Positions 33,935-41,876 of a stretch of 64,000 nucleotides of DNA are shown in pieces (the stretch's first letter is position 1; every line of letters begins with the position of its first letter). The notes under the pieces are model-generated. The model was not told the DNA's origin. It ran no database searches and saw only the letters and a program-made list of their open reading frames with translations. This stretch comes from Allobogoriella alba. GTDB lineage: Bacteria > Actinomycetota > Actinomycetes > Actinomycetales > Actinomycetaceae. The DNA is taken from positions 1,736,001 to 1,800,000 of the forward strand of contig NZ_JBHTCQ010000001.1 of assembly GCF_042665525.1 (NCBI RefSeq), written 5' to 3'. The position numbers were made by a program, and so were the translations under genes.

Positions 33935-35766
33935 CGCGCGACGAGCGGGACGAGGTGCCCGAGCAGCAGCCCGAGCCGAACGACCCGGCCGGCTCACCCA
34001 CGCCCGAGCCGGACGAGGGCTCTCGCACCGCTGCGGACCCCGGCGACGCGGCCGAGGACACCCGGGACGAGGCCGAGGAGACCCGCGGCGCGGCCGAGGA
34101 GACCGACCGCGCCCCCGGGGACACCGACGACGGCGCTCCCGAGCCTGCCGTGGCGCCCGCTGATCCGGACGAGGCGCCGACGGATGGCCCCACCGCGGAG
34201 AGCCCGACCGCGGATCGCCCGTCCGGGCGGGTGGGCGTGATGGCCGTCCTGCGTGGCTTCGGCCTGGCCGTCACGGCCGTCGTCGTCCTCGCGGCGGCCG
34301 GCGGGATCGTCATCGCGGCGGAGAACGACCCACCACCCGAACCGGAGCAGGTCTCCGCGTCCCCGGTCGACGTGCCGGCCGGGCCCCTCACCCAGGTCTG
34401 TGCCGGTCCGGCCGAGCTCACCACCGGCGAGGGGATGGGCGTCGACCCTGCGCTGGACCCGGCGGACGTCGAGCCGCACGGTCTCACCAGGATCCTCACC
34501 CTGCCGCGCGCCGACGGGCGCGCGCCCGAGGGCACCTACGTGCCGATCGGCGGCGAGGCCGAGGACCTGGCGCCGGCCGGCCAGGTCGGGCGCCTCGGGA
34601 TCACGGACCCGGATCGCGGCGGCATCCTGACCGCCGAGCCGGTCGGCGACGTCGCGGCGCTGGCTGCCGGCGCCACGGTGACCCGCACCAACGCCGGCGA
34701 CCTGCGCGGCCTGGCCGCCGCGGCCTGCCAGACGCCCGCATCGACCACCTGGCTGGTGGGCGGCGGCACCGACCTCGGCCAGAGCAGCCAGCTCGTGCTC
34801 ACCAACACCGGGCAGACCCCGGCGACGGTGCGCGCGACCATGTGGACGTCCCTGGGTGTCGCGGACGCGCCGCGGCTCAGCGAGATCGCCATCGCTCCCG
34901 GGGAGCAGGTCGAGGTCCTGCTCGAGGGGGTCGCGGCCGGGGACCCGTCGCTCGCGTTGCGTGTGGACGCCGCGGGCGGACAGGTCGCCGCCCGGCTGCA
35001 GGACCTCCAGCTCGACGGCCTGGTCTCGGCCGGACTCGACCACGTGACGACGGCCGCACCGCCCGGCCTGCGGAGGGTGGTCCCCGGCGTGGTGCTCGGC
35101 GAGTCCGACATCGACGACGCCGTCGCCTCCCAGCTCCGTCTGGTCAACCCGGGCGAGGAGGAGGCCACCGCACGGGTGCGGCTCCTCGGCGCGGACGGCC
35201 CGGTCGACGTCCCCGGCGCCGAGGAGGTCGTGCTCGACCCGGGAACGACCCTCGACCTGACCCTGGCCGGCATCCCGGCCGGCGCCTACTCGGTCGAGAT
35301 CACCTCCGACCGGCCGGTGACCGGCGGGGTGGTCCTCACCCGGATCGGGCAGGCCGGCGAGATCGACCCGGACGTCCCGCCGGTCGAGCGGGCCTGGACC
35401 GCTGCGGCGGAGCCCGCGGCGGCAGGAATCCTCCAGACGCCGACCTCCGAGGGCGTCGTGGACGGCGCGACGCTCGTGCTGAGCAACCCGGGTGAGGACG
35501 ACGTCGAGGTGTCGCTGACGCCGGTGACGGAGCAGGGCGAGACCGGTGAGCCCGAGACGGTGACCGTGCCCGCGGGCAGCACGCTCACCCGCGACGCGGC
35601 GGCGCTCAACGACGGTGGGCCGGCCGTCGTCGTCCGCAGCGACGGAGGTGGGGTCGTGGCCTCGACGCTGCTCACCGCGGACGGCGCGGACGGGGAGCTG
35701 CTCAGCGTGCTGCCGATGACGCCGGACGCCCACGAGTCCCGGTCGGTCCGGGTCGACGTCGGCTGA
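33931..35766 (+). CDS. DUF5719 family membrane-anchored protein
   Basis: A protein of 611 residues, GTG start overlapping the previous stop (GTGA). Residues 1-100 are very acidic and Pro-rich, with Glu-Glu-Thr type repeats. A single membrane helix follows at ~103-128, then a large beta-rich external domain made of recurring strand segments (for example SQLVLTNTGQTPATVRATMW, then TLVLSNPGEDDVEVSLTPV). Similar segments suggest two or more repeated Ig-like modules. Conserved partner of the GT-membrane protein in actinobacteria; no known activity. Likely works with it at the cell surface. Confidence 0.82.
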   Translation: MTRDERDEVPEQQPEPNDPAGSPTPEPDEGSRTAADPGDAAEDTRDEAEETRGAAEETDRAPGDTDDGAPEPAVAPADPDEAPTDGPTAESPTADRPSGRVGVMAVLRGFGLAVTAVVVLAAAGGIVIAAENDPPPEPEQVSASPVDVPAGPLTQVCAGPAELTTGEGMGVDPALDPADVEPHGLTRILTLPRADGRAPEGTYVPIGGEAEDLAPAGQVGRLGITDPDRGGILTAEPVGDVAALAAGATVTRTNAGDLRGLAAAACQTPASTTWLVGGGTDLGQSSQLVLTNTGQTPATVRATMWTSLGVADAPRLSEIAIAPGEQVEVLLEGVAAGDPSLALRVDAAGGQVAARLQDLQLDGLVSAGLDHVTTAAPPGLRRVVPGVVLGESDIDDAVASQLRLVNPGEEEATARVRLLGADGPVDVPGAEEVVLDPGTTLDLTLAGIPAGAYSVEITSDRPVTGGVVLTRIGQAGEIDPDVPPVERAWTAAAEPAAAGILQTPTSEGVVDGATLVLSNPGEDDVEVSLTPVTEQGETGEPETVTVPAGSTLTRDAAALNDGGPAVVVRSDGGGVVASTLLTADGADGELLSVLPMTPDAHESRSVRVDVG

Positions 35767-35783
35767 GCGAGCTCCTCGCCCGC

Positions 35784-36245
35784 TCAGTCCGCCGGGTAGC
35801 CGGGGTCGATGTCCTCGGGGTCGCGGTCGAGCATGCCGGCGACCTGCTCCACGAGCACCATGCGCACCAGCGCCTCCGTCTCGTCCGAGTCCTCGGCGCG
35901 GGCCAGCAGCGGCCGGCGGTACACGACGATCCGGTCCGTGAGGCCGGCCGCGCTGTCGCCGGGGAAGTACCGGCCCAGCGCGATCGTGCGGCGCTCCCAC
36001 GGCGCCGGGTCCGACGGCGGGACTTCCTCGACCGCGAACTCGACGCCGGCGAGCTCGGTGGGAAAGCGCTTCTCGAGATGACGCACCGTGCGCAGCACGA
36101 CGTCGTCGAAGCGGTCCATCCGGGTCCGCCAGGCCGGAAGGCCAGGCGGGATCAGGGGGCCGCGCAGGCCACGGCCCCGCCGGTCGCGACGCCGTGCGGC
36201 ACGCCGCGCGGGGACGGCCGGGACGGAGGGCTGCGATCCGGTCAT
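35784..36245 (-). CDS. Zincin-like metallopeptidase family protein with degenerate active site
   Basis: A protein of 153 residues. It fits the small zincin-like family (PF06262) in length and in landmarks such as RDRRGRGLRGPLIPP near the N-terminus and DRIVVYRRPL. The expected HExxH is replaced by VEQVA (in VLVEQVAGML), so no zinc-binding His pair is present. Actinobacterial members at this locus commonly show the same change, so it is probably not a peptidase. Encoded on the opposite strand between DUF5719 and DUF3499. Confidence 0.75.
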   Translation of the reverse strand: MTGSQPSVPAVPARRAARRRDRRGRGLRGPLIPPGLPAWRTRMDRFDDVVLRTVRHLEKRFPTELAGVEFAVEEVPPSDPAPWERRTIALGRYFPGDSAAGLTDRIVVYRRPLLARAEDSDETEALVRMVLVEQVAGMLDRDPEDIDPGYPAD

Positions 36246-36327
36246 CCGACAGAGCCTAACGAGCCCGGTGCGGTCGGCGGTGCCCGTGGCACGGCGTGGA
36301 TGTCTGCGTCGTGCCGGTCTCGCGCGG

Positions 36328-36333
36328 TAGCGT
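36328..36333 (+). promoter_or_regulatory. Candidate -10 element (TAGCGT), leaderless
   Basis: TAGCGT sits 7 nt before the GTG of the DUF3499 gene. No ribosome-binding site is seen. Confidence 0.4.
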
Positions 36334-36340
36334 CGGGGCC

Positions 36341-36754
36341 GTGAGAGCCGTTCGCCAGTGCACGCGGTCCGCGTGCGACCGTGCCGCCGTCGCGACGTTG
36401 ACGTACGTGTACGCGGACTCCACGGCGGTGCTCGGCCCGCTGTCCTCGTCCGCGGAGCCGCACGCCTACGACCTGTGCGAGGTCCACGCGGAGCGCCTCA
36501 CCGTCCCGCGTGGCTGGGACGTGGTCCGGCTGGCCACCGAGTTCGTCGCCGCGCCGCCGTCCGACGACGATCTCGTCGCCCTGGCGAACGCGGTCCGCGA
36601 GGCCTCCCGCTCCACGCCGCAGGCGAGCCCGCCGGCCCACCGGCCGGGACCGACGGACCCGGCGCCCGTCACGCACCGCCTGCCCGAGCCCTCCGCCGAC
36701 GGCGAGATCGGTCGCCGTGGCCACCTGCGGGTCCTCCAGGGCGAGAGCGAGTGA
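36341..36754 (+). CDS. DUF3499 family protein
   Basis: A protein of 137 residues. Cys7 and Cys12 (RQCTRSACDRAA) and a later CEVH (about 46-49) form a zinc-ribbon-like set typical of DUF3499. The aromatic strand ATLTYVYADSTAVLGPL is also characteristic. The C-terminal third is Pro/Ser-rich. The GTG at 36341 is chosen because the family begins just before the first Cys. The frame opens at 36296, but that adds residues unlike the family. Overlaps the Trm112-like gene by GTGA. Function unknown; the gene is a standard member of the whiB2 neighbourhood. Confidence 0.85.
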   Translation: MRAVRQCTRSACDRAAVATLTYVYADSTAVLGPLSSSAEPHAYDLCEVHAERLTVPRGWDVVRLATEFVAAPPSDDDLVALANAVREASRSTPQASPPAHRPGPTDPAPVTHRLPEPSADGEIGRRGHLRVLQGESE

Positions 36755-36966
36755 GCGCCGTGAGCTCGGCGAGCCGCACGCCCGGGGTCGATCCCTGGGT
36801 CCGCCATGTGTTGCGCTGCCCGGTGACCGGCGCCGAGCTGGAGGACGGGACCGGGCCCGACGGCGGACCGGAGCTCGTCTCGACGAGCGAGGTCAACAAG
36901 CTCGCCTACCCGGTTCGCGACGGCATCCCGATCCTGCTGGAGTCCGAGGCGCGTCCGGTGCCGTAG
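36751..36966 (+). CDS. Trm112 family protein
   Basis: A protein of 71 residues. LRCPVTGAELE and LAYPVRDGIPILLESEAR are the two strand motifs of the Trm112/YcaR family, which are small zinc-ribbon-like proteins that activate methyltransferases. Only one of the usual Cys residues is kept, as in many bacterial members. It is translationally coupled to DUF3499. In many actinobacteria a phosphomannomutase (manB) gene follows; here a cation transporter does. Confidence 0.85.
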   Translation: MSAVSSASRTPGVDPWVRHVLRCPVTGAELEDGTGPDGGPELVSTSEVNKLAYPVRDGIPILLESEARPVP

Positions 36967-37000
36967 CCTGTCCCCGGCACATCGCACGGAGGGGACTGGA

Positions 37001-37927
37001 ATGGCAGCCGGTGGGGGAACACGAGCGATCGTCGCGGCACTCGCGGCGAACATGGGCATCGCCGTCGCAAAGTTCGTCGGCTGGCTCCTGACCGGTTCGA
37101 GCTCGATGCTCGCCGAGGGGGTCCACTCGGTGGCGGACTCCTCCAACCAGGCGCTGCTCCTCGTCGCGGGCAGGCGGGCACAGCGCAAGGCCTCGGACGT
37201 CCACCAGTTCGGCTACGGCCGCGTCCGGTACGTCGCCGCCTTCATCGTCTCGATCGTCCTGTTCACCCTCGGCGGCCTGTTCGCGCTGTACGAGGCGTGG
37301 CACAAGTACTCCGACCCGCATCCCATCACGTCCTGGCAGTGGGTTCCGGTGACGGTCCTCGTCGTCGCCATCGTCTTCGAGTCGCTCGCCATGCGGCAGG
37401 CGATCAAGGAGGCGAACCACGTGCGCGGGAAGAACTCGATCTGGCGGTACATCAAGATCAGCCGCTCGCCCGAGATCCCGACGATCCTCCTCGAGGACAC
37501 CGGCGCCCTCGTCGGACTGATCTTCGGACTGTTCGGCGTCGGCATGACCCTGGCCACCGGCGACGGCCGCTGGGACGCCGTCGGCTCCGCGGCGATCGGC
37601 GTGCTGCTCGTGGTCATCGCCGTCTTCCTCGGCCGCGAGATGATCTCGATGCTCATCGGCGAGTCTGCGCTCCCGGAGCATCACCGGGCCATGGAGCAGG
37701 CCCTGGCCGGAGAAGGCATCGAGGAGGTCGTCCAGATGCGGACGCTGCACATCGGCCCGGACGAGGTGCTCGTGGCCGCGAAGGTCAAGGTCGCCGCCGA
37801 TGCGACCGGCGAGCAGGTCTCCAAGGTGATCGACGCGGCCGAGGCCCGGGTGCGGGACGCCGTGCCGCTGACGGTGGTCAGCTACGTCGAGCCCGACCTG
37901 CACGACGTCGCACCTGCCTCCGCCTGA
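37001..37927 (+). CDS. Cation diffusion facilitator (CDF) family transporter
   Basis: A protein of 308 residues with about five or six membrane helices. EGVHSVADSSNQ holds the metal site His42-X3-Asp46, and a second acidic site is in LLEDTGALVGL (about 163-173), an H-D/E-D arrangement. A cytoplasmic C-terminal domain follows from ~230. CDF proteins exchange Zn, Fe or Mn for protons. EAWHKYSDPHP is a landmark of the subgroup related to mammalian ZnT9, whose metal is uncertain. AGGGG precedes the ATG at 37001. Confidence 0.87.
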   Translation: MAAGGGTRAIVAALAANMGIAVAKFVGWLLTGSSSMLAEGVHSVADSSNQALLLVAGRRAQRKASDVHQFGYGRVRYVAAFIVSIVLFTLGGLFALYEAWHKYSDPHPITSWQWVPVTVLVVAIVFESLAMRQAIKEANHVRGKNSIWRYIKISRSPEIPTILLEDTGALVGLIFGLFGVGMTLATGDGRWDAVGSAAIGVLLVVIAVFLGREMISMLIGESALPEHHRAMEQALAGEGIEEVVQMRTLHIGPDEVLVAAKVKVAADATGEQVSKVIDAAEARVRDAVPLTVVSYVEPDLHDVAPASA

Positions 37928-37994
37928 GCTGGGCGGACGGAGGCTGGCCGCCCGGGTCGTGCCTTGCCGAGGCGATCCCTCAGCTTCAACCTGA

Positions 37995-38168
37995 GCGATC
38001 GCCGTCGTCCTGGCCGTCGCCGAGGTCACGCTGCGGTACTGGTGGTACCACGTGGCGATCACACCCTGCGAGGTGGCGCGACAGGTCGTCCAGGGGTTGC
38101 GCGCCGGCGCCTGGCAGGGCACGCCCCGTGCCTGCGGGCCGACGTGCGCCGTCCGGGACCTCTTCTGA
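37995..38168 (+). pseudogene. Possible coding remnant
   Basis: Fifty-seven codons run from a stop at 37992 to TGA at 38166-38168. The peptide has natural-looking composition (for example EVTLRYWWYHVAITPCEVAR) but no ATG and only a late GTG. I do not recognise the family. It may be the tail of a decayed gene or chance high-GC openness. Confidence 0.2.
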
Positions 38169-38265
38169 CGTCAGGTCTCCCACGGTCGAGGACTTCTCAC
38201 AGGTTGTGGCTGAGAGATCCACTCGCGAGGTCCGGCCCTCGGCGGGAGCCGGAGCCGGACAGACC

Positions 38266-38298
38266 GGTGGCCCGCAGCCGCGGGCTGCGGGCCACCGC
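38266..38298 (-). terminator. Hairpin terminator after the betaine-importer operon
   Basis: A perfect 15-bp inverted repeat (CGGTGGCCCGCAGCC / complement) closes a 3-nt loop, starting 25 nt after the stop of the substrate-binding gene on the minus strand. There is no U-tract, as is common in high-GC actinobacteria. Confidence 0.6.
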
Positions 38299-38322
38299 GT
38301 CGGTGCGGGTCGGTGCCGCTGG

Positions 38323-39258
38323 TCAGTTCTCCAGCGCGGGCACGACGTCGGGATTCTCCTCCAGGAACGCCTGGACGCCGGCGGCCGGGTCACCCTCGTG
38401 CTCGACGGCGACCAGCTCCTCGAGCGCACCGTACTGGGTGTCGTCGAGCGTCAGCCCGCCGACCCACTCGGCGACCTCCGGGAACTCCTCGGAGAAGCCG
38501 GTGGGGGCCAGGAAGTGCAGGCCCTCCGGCTCGCCCATGGCGCCCTCCGGGTCCTCCAGGTCGCGTACCGGGTACTCGGCGTTCGCCCAGAACGGCCGCC
38601 ACAGCGTGACGACGATGTCCTCCTCGTTGTCGATGGCCGTCTCGAGCTCGGTGAGCATCGCCGTCGTCGAGGAGGTCTCCAGGGTGAAGCCGGCCTCGTC
38701 CAAGCCGTAGGTGGGGATCGCGCTGTCCTCCACCACTCCGGTCAGGCCGGCGCCCGGCTCGATGCCGACGATGCGCCCCTCGAACATGTCGACGTTGTCG
38801 GCGAGTTCGGCGATGGAGTCGACCTCGGTGTACTCCGGCACCGCCATGGTCAGCACGGCGCCGTCGTAATAGGTGCCGAGGTCCTCGATGTCGTCGCCGT
38901 ACTGCTCCATGTACGAGGCGTGGGTCACCTCGGGCCACGCCGACGGATAGATGTCGACGTCGCCCTCCGCCAGGCCGGTGTAGAGCACGCCCGGCTCGTT
39001 GATCTCCTGGTGCTCGACGGTGTAGCCGGCCTCGGTGAGGAAGTGGTCGAGGAGGTAGGCGGTGCTCAGCCCGTCGGTCCAGGACGGGATGTAGCCCAGC
39101 GTGATGGTCTGGTCTCCATCGCCGTCGCCACCGTCACCGCCACCGCCACCTCCGCCGCCCTCCCCGCCGCCGTTGCCGCAGGCGGCGAGGCTCACGCCGG
39201 CCGCCGTGGCGGCGACCATGGCGGCCGCCCGGCGGCGCTTTGTGCTGTGGGTTCTCAT
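38323..39258 (-). CDS. Glycine betaine/choline-type ABC transporter substrate-binding lipoprotein
   Basis: A protein of 311 residues. N-terminal signal with lipobox LAAC (about 24-27), then an unusual run of Gly and Asp serving as linker. The OpuAC domain (PF04069) starts at TITLGYIPSWTDG. Trp residues in SAWPEVT and VTLWRPFWANAEY are placed as in the aromatic box that binds quaternary ammonium groups. It delivers betaine, proline betaine or a similar compatible solute to the permease. Last gene of a three-gene minus-strand operon; the permease ends 39 nt upstream. Confidence 0.9.
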   Translation of the reverse strand: MRTHSTKRRRAAAMVAATAAGVSLAACGNGGGEGGGGGGGGDGGDGDGDQTITLGYIPSWTDGLSTAYLLDHFLTEAGYTVEHQEINEPGVLYTGLAEGDVDIYPSAWPEVTHASYMEQYGDDIEDLGTYYDGAVLTMAVPEYTEVDSIAELADNVDMFEGRIVGIEPGAGLTGVVEDSAIPTYGLDEAGFTLETSSTTAMLTELETAIDNEEDIVVTLWRPFWANAEYPVRDLEDPEGAMGEPEGLHFLAPTGFSEEFPEVAEWVGGLTLDDTQYGALEELVAVEHEGDPAAGVQAFLEENPDVVPALEN

Positions 39259-39297
39259 CTGGGTTCCCTTCCTTGTCGCAGTTCGTGGGGCGGCCGG

Positions 39298-40212
39298 CTA
39301 ACGGGCACCGGCCGGCACCGCCCGACGTGCGCGGCCGTGGTTCTCTGCCCGGCGGCGCAGGACGATGTCGCGCAATGACCGGCCGGTGGGCTGGCCGATG
39401 GCGCTGGTGATGCGGTCCAGGAAGATGGCGAGGATCACGACGGCGAGCCCGGCCTCGAAGCCCTGGGCGACGTCGATCCGGGCGATGGACTGCACGACCT
39501 CGTCGCCGAGTCCGCCGCCGCCGACGAGGCCGGCGATGACCGCCATCGACAGCGCGAGCATGATGACCTGGTTGACGCCGGCCATGATGGTCGGCATCCC
39601 GAGCGGCAGCTGGATGCCGCGCAGGATCTGGCCGGGCGTGCCGCCGAACGCCTCGCCGGCCTCGACGGTCTCCTTGTCCACCTGCCTGATGGCCAGCTCG
39701 GTGAGCCGGACGCCGGGCGCCAGCGCGAAGATGATGGTCGCGAAGACGCCCGGCGCCACCCCGATGCCGAAGAAGATGACCACCGGCACCAGGTAGACGA
39801 AGCCCGGCATGGTCTGCATGAAGTCCAGGACCGGCCGGACGACGGCGCTGACCGCGTCGTTCCTCGCCGCCAGGATGCCGACCGGGATCCCGATCACAAG
39901 CGCGATCACCGTCGCGACGAGCACCAGGGACAGGGTCTCCATCGCCGGCTCCCACATCTCCATACTGCCGATCAGCAGCATGGAGACCAGCGTGACGATC
40001 GCGAAGAGCCACGAGCGCAGCACGAACGCGAGCAGCGTGAAGACCGCGACCGTGACCAGCATCGGCAGCAGCAGGAGCAGTCCTGCGAGGCCCTCGACGA
40101 GGAAGCTCAGAAACTCCGCGACGGCGTCGAGCGGCCCTTCGAGGTTCTCCTTGACCCAGTCGACGCCGTCCGCGACGACGTCACCGATCGGGATCCGGGG
40201 CAGCGGGGTCAT
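39298..40212 (-). CDS. Glycine betaine/proline ABC transporter permease (OpuAB/ProW type)
   Basis: A protein of 304 residues with six to seven membrane helices. The BPD-transporter coupling segment includes GEAFGGTPGQILRGIQLP, and the C-terminal motif GGGGLGDEVV is characteristic of OpuAB/ProW. The start codon shares one nucleotide with the ATPase stop (TGATG). ATG 40212 is followed by an amphipathic N-terminal helix. Pairs with the ATPase and lipoprotein genes for compatible-solute import. Confidence 0.92.
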   Translation of the reverse strand: MTPLPRIPIGDVVADGVDWVKENLEGPLDAVAEFLSFLVEGLAGLLLLLPMLVTVAVFTLLAFVLRSWLFAIVTLVSMLLIGSMEMWEPAMETLSLVLVATVIALVIGIPVGILAARNDAVSAVVRPVLDFMQTMPGFVYLVPVVIFFGIGVAPGVFATIIFALAPGVRLTELAIRQVDKETVEAGEAFGGTPGQILRGIQLPLGMPTIMAGVNQVIMLALSMAVIAGLVGGGGLGDEVVQSIARIDVAQGFEAGLAVVILAIFLDRITSAIGQPTGRSLRDIVLRRRAENHGRARRAVPAGAR

Positions 40213-41477
40213 CAGCGGGCTCCTGCCGTGTCGAGGGCGGTCTCGCCGTCGGTGCCGGTGCGCGCCGCGCCGTCGGTACCGGGCCGCGCGGCGCCGTCGC
40301 TCGGGGGACCGGACAGTGCGCTCAGCAGGGTGACCCGGGGGATGACGCCCTCGAGGCGGCCCTCGTGGTCGGTCACGGCCAGGGGCGCCCGGGTGGCCGC
40401 CGCGTGATGGAAGAGGTCGGCGAGCGCGGTGTCCGGGGAGACGGAGACGATCCCGTCCTGGGACAGCGGCAGGCGCTCGGTGCCCCGGCGCACCGCGTCG
40501 GCGATGTCCTCCTCCCAGACCACCCCGGCGACCCGGCGGTCACGACCCACCACCAGCAGGGAGGACGTCTGGTGCTCGCGCATGAGCTTGTGCGCGGCGC
40601 GGGGGCCGGACTCGGGGCCCACCACGGCCACCGGTCGTTCCATGACGATGCCGGCCGTGAGGACCCGCGTCCGGTCCACGTCCGCGACGAACTGGGCCAC
40701 GTAGTCGGTGGCGGGCTCGTTGAGGATCTGCTCGGCGGTGCCGATCTGCACGATCCGCCCGTCGCGCATCATGGCGATCCGGTCGCCGAGCCGCATCGCC
40801 TCGTTGAGGTCGTGGGTGATGAACAGGATCGTCTTGCCCAGATCGGCCTGGAGCTCCAGCAGCTGGTCCTGCATCTCCTTGCGGATGAGCGGGTCCAGCG
40901 CACTGAACGCCTCGTCCATCAGCAGCACGTCCGTCCCGGCCGCCAGCGCGCGCGCGAGCCCGACGCGCTGGCGCATGCCGCCGGAGAGCTCGGACGGCAG
41001 GGAGCCGCCCCAGCCTCCGAGCCCGACCATGCCCAGCGCCTCCTCGGCCCGGGTCTCGCGTTCCGCCCGCGCCACGCCGCGCAGCTCGAGCGCGTACGCG
41101 GCGTTCTCACCGACGGTGCGGTGCGGCAGCAGCGCGAAGTGCTGGAAGACCATGCTCACCTTGGAGCGCCGGATCTCCCGCAGCCCCGCGGGGGAGAGGT
41201 GGGTGACGTCCTGGCCGTCCAGCCGCATGATCCCGTCGGTCGGCTCCAGCAGCCCGTTGACCATCCGGATCAGGGTCGACTTCCCGGACCCGGACAGTCC
41301 CATGACCACGAAGGTCTCGCCGGGCTGAACCTCGAAGCTGGCGTCGATGACGGCGGCCGTGCCGAGACCCCTGACCTCGTCGCGGCTCGCGCCGCCCTTG
41401 AGACGCCGGACGGCCTCGCCGGACCGCCGTCCGAAGACCTTGTAGACGTGCTCCGCACTGATGGCGCTCACATTCAC
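40212..41477 (-). CDS. Glycine betaine/proline ABC transporter ATP-binding protein with CBS domains
   Basis: A protein of 421 residues. Walker A GLSGSGKSTLIRM, Q-loop FQHFALLPHRTV, signature LSGGMRQRVGLARALA, Walker B VLLMDEAFSALDP and switch ITHDLNEA are all present. Residues ~285-395 carry two CBS modules that in OpuA sense ionic strength and gate import. The frame starts at GTG 41477; a second GTG at 41471 has GAGG at better spacing and may be the true start (two residues shorter). First gene of the importer operon. Confidence 0.92.
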   Translation of the reverse strand: MNVSAISAEHVYKVFGRRSGEAVRRLKGGASRDEVRGLGTAAVIDASFEVQPGETFVVMGLSGSGKSTLIRMVNGLLEPTDGIMRLDGQDVTHLSPAGLREIRRSKVSMVFQHFALLPHRTVGENAAYALELRGVARAERETRAEEALGMVGLGGWGGSLPSELSGGMRQRVGLARALAAGTDVLLMDEAFSALDPLIRKEMQDQLLELQADLGKTILFITHDLNEAMRLGDRIAMMRDGRIVQIGTAEQILNEPATDYVAQFVADVDRTRVLTAGIVMERPVAVVGPESGPRAAHKLMREHQTSSLLVVGRDRRVAGVVWEEDIADAVRRGTERLPLSQDGIVSVSPDTALADLFHHAAATRAPLAVTDHEGRLEGVIPRVTLLSALSGPPSDGAARPGTDGAARTGTDGETALDTAGAR

Positions 41478-41876
41478 CTCGACTCATCCACGGCCGCGGC
41501 GCCACGTGCTCGAGACGCCCCGGGGGTCTGGACATGCGTCACCTGTCCGATCGGGGAGCGACCGGGTGTGCGGCACGACGCGAGACAGCCCGCGGACCAC
41601 CCTGACACCTGCGGGGCCGGCGAAGCACCAACCATTGACACATTGTTGAGTGTTGCCGATCCGCATGCTGGTGCGGAAAACTCGCGGTATACCCGGTCCG
41701 GATCGTTATCAGTTTGCAATGGCTCATTGATGATTGCTTGACCATAGCAGCGACGGGCGTGCCCCCGAGCCGCCGTCGCCTCCTGTGGAGAACGAGCGGA
41801 TCTCCTCCGCGCGACGGGCACGTATCCGTCTGCAGACGGAGGTCCCGGCACTCGGTCCTCACTACCCTGGACGTCC
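41478..41876. other. 399-bp divergent promoter region (betaine importer / histidine kinase)
   Basis: 41630-41760 is clearly more AT-rich than the genes. It contains CAAT/ATTG inverted arms near 41717-41729 and a wider GCAAT/ATTGC pair to 41738, possible operator sequences. Promoters for the importer must lie here, but no hexamer pair is convincing on the minus strand. No coding sequence is supported. Confidence 0.5.
41863..41868 (+). promoter_or_regulatory. Candidate -10 element (TACCCT) of the two-component operon
   Basis: TACCCT lies 8 nt before the histidine kinase ATG, with no ribosome-binding site between them; likely leaderless. Confidence 0.35.

Larger units (their letters stand above)
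37928..38322. other. 395-bp intergenic region
   Basis: No gene is supported. It holds an open stretch at 37995-38168 without a good start codon and a strong hairpin at 38266-38298 (both listed). The remainder shows no clear promoter or repeat. Confidence 0.6.

Noticed and set aside
30368..33997. Minus-strand frame of ~1200 codons opposite the GT-membrane fusion
   Set aside because: Low-complexity Arg/Gly/Gln composition, no domain motif; a shadow of the real gene.
39120..39180. Possible frameshift or repeat expansion at the poly-Gly run of the betaine-binding protein
   Set aside because: The frame is intact from lipobox to stop; the Gly/Asp run is a linker after the lipid anchor.
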